Shown here piece by piece: positions 5,830-8,213 of a stretch of 8,213 nt of DNA; the first letter of the stretch is position 1; each line of letters opens with the position of its first letter. Both the position numbers and the translations under genes were made by a program. Below the pieces are notes generated by a model, which was not told the origin of the DNA, searched no databases, and saw only the letters and a list, made by a program, of their open reading frames with translations. Origin of the DNA: Sulfuricella sp. (GTDB taxonomy: Bacteria > Pseudomonadota > Gammaproteobacteria > Burkholderiales > Sulfuricellaceae); contig JAIOJM010000311.1 of NCBI GenBank assembly GCA_019911785.1, positions 1-8,213 of the forward strand. The letters are read 5' to 3'.

Positions 5830-6162
5830 TCAGAATTTCAGCATCATATCTTTTGTCAATTGATCCACAAACACAGGATCATATCCTGCGTCTTTTAATG
5901 CCCATTTGAAAGCATTTCCCAACTGTGCTTTTTTGTAGATATTCAGCTTGTGATCAATCTTGAATCTCGCCATCTGCTGAAACATCTTGTTTACCACCTC
6001 CTGCTGCTTTTTGGCGATAGGCTTGTTTTTCCCGCCTGAGTCACCCAGTGGAATTCTTTCAATATAAAAATGGGCCAGAGAGGTACCAAATTGCTTGGCT
6101 TCGCTTGCGTCAAACCAACTTAAAACCATTCCGCTTCTCCTGCTGAATTTGATATCGAACAT
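5830..6162 (-). CDS. Conserved-looking protein of unknown function (110 aa)
   Basis: The product is a small, soluble, basic protein beginning MFDIKFSRRSGMVLSWFDAS. Visible features are a SWFDASEAKQFGTSLAHFYIE helix (15-35), a Lys/Gln-rich linker (about 45-60), and a C-terminal helical segment LNIYKKAQLGNAFKWALKDA followed by GYDPVFVDQLTKDMMLKF. There is no signal peptide, membrane helix or catalytic motif. I recall similar uncharacterised proteins in betaproteobacteria but know no function. ATG 6162 was chosen because the longer in-frame extension (to 6393) runs through the opposite GT2 gene and has a different composition. A GGGGA element lies rather far (about 15 bases) upstream. It is encoded 91 bp before the GT41 gene on the same strand, so the two may be cotranscribed. 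Confidence 0.7.
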   Translation of the reverse strand: MFDIKFSRRSGMVLSWFDASEAKQFGTSLAHFYIERIPLGDSGGKNKPIAKKQQEVVNKMFQQMARFKIDHKLNIYKKAQLGNAFKWALKDAGYDPVFVDQLTKDMMLKF

Positions 6163-6287
6163 TACATTAACATTTATTCCCCGTTCAAGTAACATGCACG
6201 GACAGCCCACGAGAAATTGCAGGGGCGCATTGCCAGGTTGGCCGGGGTAGCCACGCCGATTTGCCAATGCCCACGAGAGAGAAACCA

Positions 6288-7193
6288 ATGCCATTTTCGG
6301 ATGTTCCAGTGAAACAGAAACTGCTGAGTTTGATTCTCCCCGCCCGTAACGAGGCGGCCGGTTTGCGCCGTCTGCTACCGGAGCTGGTAACATTATTACC
6401 CGATGCGGAAATCATCGTCGTCAATGACGGATCGGATGATGACACCATGGCCGTGTGCAAGGATTTCCCGGTGCGAGTGATCAGCCACCCTTACCCCAAA
6501 GGCAATGGAGCGGCAGTAAAATCCGGGGCACGAGCTGCGAATGGAGACGTGCTGATTTTCATGGACGCCGACGGCCAGCACAAAACGGAGGATATTCCCC
6601 GGCTGCTGGAGCGATTCAATGAAGGCTACGACATGATGGTCGGGGCGAGAACCAGCGGTTCCCAGGCCGGCATGCATCGGGCCGTGGCTAACGACATATT
6701 CAGCCGCTTTGCCTCCTGGATGGTACAGCAACCCGTAGAGGACCTGACCTCGGGTTTCCGGGTAGTCAAGGCAGACAAGTTCCGCAAATTCCTGTATCTC
6801 CTGCCGAATGGCTTTTCCTACCCGACCACCATCACCATGAGCTTTTTCCGTGCCGGATTCGACGTCAGCTATGTGCCCATCCACACACCGCGGCGCTCGA
6901 CCGGCAAGAGCCATATCCGACCGATGCGCGATGGCGTGCGGTTCCTGCTGATCATCATCAAGGTCGGCACGCTCTACTCCCCGCAGAAACTATTCATTCC
7001 CATTAGCGCGGCCTTCTTCTGGACAGGCCTGTGCTACTACCTCTATACCTACCTGACCGCCGGGCGTTTCACCAACATGAGCGCCTTGCTGTTCATTTCT
7101 GCAATCCTCACCTTTCTTATTGGCATCGTGTCGGAGCAGATTTCCGCTTTGCATTACAAGGATATCGACCAGTCAAAGCACGAGGGTGATTAG
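6288..7193 (+). CDS. GT2 polyprenyl-phosphate glycosyltransferase (DPM1/GtrB-like)
   Basis: This 301-residue inner-membrane enzyme has an N-terminal GT-A domain with LILPARNEAAGL (15-26), VVNDGSDDDT (44-53) for nucleotide-sugar binding, the metal-binding MDADGQH (92-98), and DLTSGFRVVK (152-161), as in dolichyl/undecaprenyl-phosphate mannose or glucose synthases. Two C-terminal hydrophobic helices lie at about 233-257 and 264-284. The expected reaction is transfer of a hexose from a nucleotide donor to a polyprenyl phosphate at the cytoplasmic face. I chose ATG 6288 because a purine-rich GAGAGAGAAA stretch precedes it; ATG 6267 and TTG 6261 are alternatives with weaker support. It is followed directly by a GT4 gene. 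It could supply the lipid-linked donor needed by a GT-C enzyme such as that at 1922-3760, which is an inference. Confidence 0.87.
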   Translation: MPFSDVPVKQKLLSLILPARNEAAGLRRLLPELVTLLPDAEIIVVNDGSDDDTMAVCKDFPVRVISHPYPKGNGAAVKSGARAANGDVLIFMDADGQHKTEDIPRLLERFNEGYDMMVGARTSGSQAGMHRAVANDIFSRFASWMVQQPVEDLTSGFRVVKADKFRKFLYLLPNGFSYPTTITMSFFRAGFDVSYVPIHTPRRSTGKSHIRPMRDGVRFLLIIIKVGTLYSPQKLFIPISAAFFWTGLCYYLYTYLTAGRFTNMSALLFISAILTFLIGIVSEQISALHYKDIDQSKHEGD

Positions 7194-8213
7194 TTGAATG
7201 TCCTGATGGTCAGCACATCGTACCCGGAGAACGCCGAGGACTGGCGCGGACGCTTCATCGCCAACCTCGCCACCGCATTGGCGCGGCAGCAGAAAATCGA
7301 ACTTTCCTTGTGGGCGCCGCCGGGTGAACTCCCCCCAGGTGTCGGCAACGCAGCCAGCCCCAACGATGCGGCGTGGCTCGAAAATCTGTCCAGGCAGGAG
7401 GGCATTGCGCATCTGCTGCGTACCAGGAAATGGCTCTCGGCCAGCACCGTGGCCGGACTGCTTTTGCGCCTCGCGCGGGCCTACCGGTGCCAGAATCCGG
7501 ATCTCATCCACGTCAACTGGCTACAAAACGCCCTGCCGCTTTGGGGCACAAAAACCTCAGTTGTTATCAGTGTACTCGGCAGTGACTTCGCCCTGCTGCG
7601 CCTGCCCGGCATGAAAACGTTGCTGCGTGCCGTTTTCAGGCAAAGACGAGTCATCCTCGCCCCCAATGCGGAGTGGATGCGCCCAGTACTGGAAAGCGCT
7701 TTCGGCGACCTCGCCGAGATCCGGCCCATCTCCTTCGGCGTGGACGATCTCTGGTTCAAGGCGCAACGCGCATTACCGAACGACGGCAAGCACCATTGGC
7801 TGACAATTACGCGCCTGACCAGAAACAAGATCGGAGACCTGTTTGTCTGGGGCGAGGGATTGTTCGGACAAGGCCGGCTGCTACACCTGTTCGGCCCGAT
7901 GCAGGAAGAAATGGCGCTGCCGCCCTGGCTCATTTATCACGGCCCAACCCACCCCGCCGAGCTGCTGGCAACCTGGTTCCCCCAAGCTGCCGGACTCATC
8001 ACCCTGAGCAGCCACGACGAAGGCCGCCCTCAAGTGATGCTGGAAGCCATGGCGGCCGGCCTGCCGGTGATCGCTTCCAATCTCCCCGCCCACCGCGACA
8101 TCATCCGGCACCGCCAGACCGGCTGGCTTGTCGATTCTGCCGACGAATTCCGCGAAGCATTGTCAATTCTGGAAATAGACTATCAAAATCAAGAAATCGG
8201 GAGAGCAGCCCGC
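7194..8213 (+). CDS. GT4-family glycosyltransferase, partial at the window edge
   Basis: The frame is open for 340 codons to the last base of the window, so the 3' end is missing. It starts at TTG 7194, immediately after the TAG of the GT2 gene, with GAGGG (7182-7186) 7 bases before it, which makes translational coupling likely. The N-terminus MNVLMVSTSYPENAEDWRGR is the first strand of a GT-B fold, followed by DLIHVNW and the SVLGSDFALLRLPG region. The C-terminal Rossmann half contains TLSSHDEGRPQVMLEAMAAG, with the EX7E motif of GT4 enzymes (Glu276 and Glu284), then LPVIASNLPAHRDII. It should be a retaining glycosyltransferase acting in the cytoplasm on a lipid- or glycan-linked acceptor. 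Donor and acceptor cannot be told. It probably belongs to a polysaccharide or glycan operon that continues beyond the window. Confidence 0.88.
   Translation, partial: MNVLMVSTSYPENAEDWRGRFIANLATALARQQKIELSLWAPPGELPPGVGNAASPNDAAWLENLSRQEGIAHLLRTRKWLSASTVAGLLLRLARAYRCQNPDLIHVNWLQNALPLWGTKTSVVISVLGSDFALLRLPGMKTLLRAVFRQRRVILAPNAEWMRPVLESAFGDLAEIRPISFGVDDLWFKAQRALPNDGKHHWLTITRLTRNKIGDLFVWGEGLFGQGRLLHLFGPMQEEMALPPWLIYHGPTHPAELLATWFPQAAGLITLSSHDEGRPQVMLEAMAAGLPVIASNLPAHRDIIRHRQTGWLVDSADEFREALSILEIDYQNQEIGRAAR

Noticed and set aside
6219..6239. Sigma-54-like TGGCA...TGCA on the minus strand upstream of the 110-aa gene
   Set aside because: The GG to GC spacing is 12 bases instead of the required 10.
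6205..6278. 10-bp direct repeat gcccacgaga (6205-6214 and 6269-6278) before the GT2 gene
   Set aside because: Only two copies, no dyad symmetry and no convincing promoter near them; this may be chance.
6163..6393. Upstream extension of the 110-aa minus-strand protein (187 aa in total)
   Set aside because: The extension overlaps the start of the well-supported GT2 gene on the other strand and looks compositionally unlike the core protein.

Overview
The window looks like part of a Gram-negative proteobacterial chromosome, most likely a betaproteobacterium of the Nitrosomonadales type. This rests on the style of the type IVa pilin, the sigma-54 promoter in front of it, the GT41 (SPINDLY-type) glycosyltransferase and the GC-rich palindromic interspersed repeats. 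The taxonomic call is an inference, not a database match.

Positions 1-461 carry no gene I can support. They hold two 116-bp copies of a small MITE-like element (16-131 and 301-416, differing at 7 positions) bounded by TA and 14-16 bp terminal inverted repeats. A different inverted-repeat unit lies between them (134-236), and I see nothing in 237-300. Positions 462-927 hold a small type II toxin-antitoxin pair: a RelB/ParD-like antitoxin followed by a ParE/RelE-like toxin whose start codon is problematic. Positions 932-1171 hold a fragment of a widespread palindromic repeat joined to the orphan C-terminus of an HD-GYP protein. This repeat-rich, decayed stretch looks like an accessory scar upstream of the pilin gene.

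Positions 1161-1879 form a well-defined pilin unit: a perfect 31-bp dyad, a consensus -24/-12 promoter, a type IVa major pilin gene and a strong intrinsic terminator. Directly downstream on the same strand is a large polytopic membrane protein of the GT-C glycosyltransferase type, with a FDDY motif after the first membrane helix and a soluble C-terminal domain. Its position resembles that of TfpW in group IV Pseudomonas pilin loci, so it is a candidate pilin O-glycosyltransferase.

On the opposite strand (6162 to 3780) lie a 110-residue conserved-looking protein of unknown function and a 652-residue TPR-GT41 protein, a bacterial homologue of O-GlcNAc transferase. From 6288 to the window end, on the plus strand, are a DPM1/GtrB-like GT2 enzyme with two C-terminal membrane helices and a GT4 glycosyltransferase that starts with TTG directly after the GT2 stop codon and runs off the edge.

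Taken together, the right three quarters of the window is a glycosylation-rich region with four glycosyltransferases of three folds next to a major pilin. A reasonable but unproven model is that the GT2 enzyme makes a polyprenyl-phosphate sugar used by the GT-C enzyme in the periplasm to decorate the pilin, while the GT41 enzyme acts on cytoplasmic targets.
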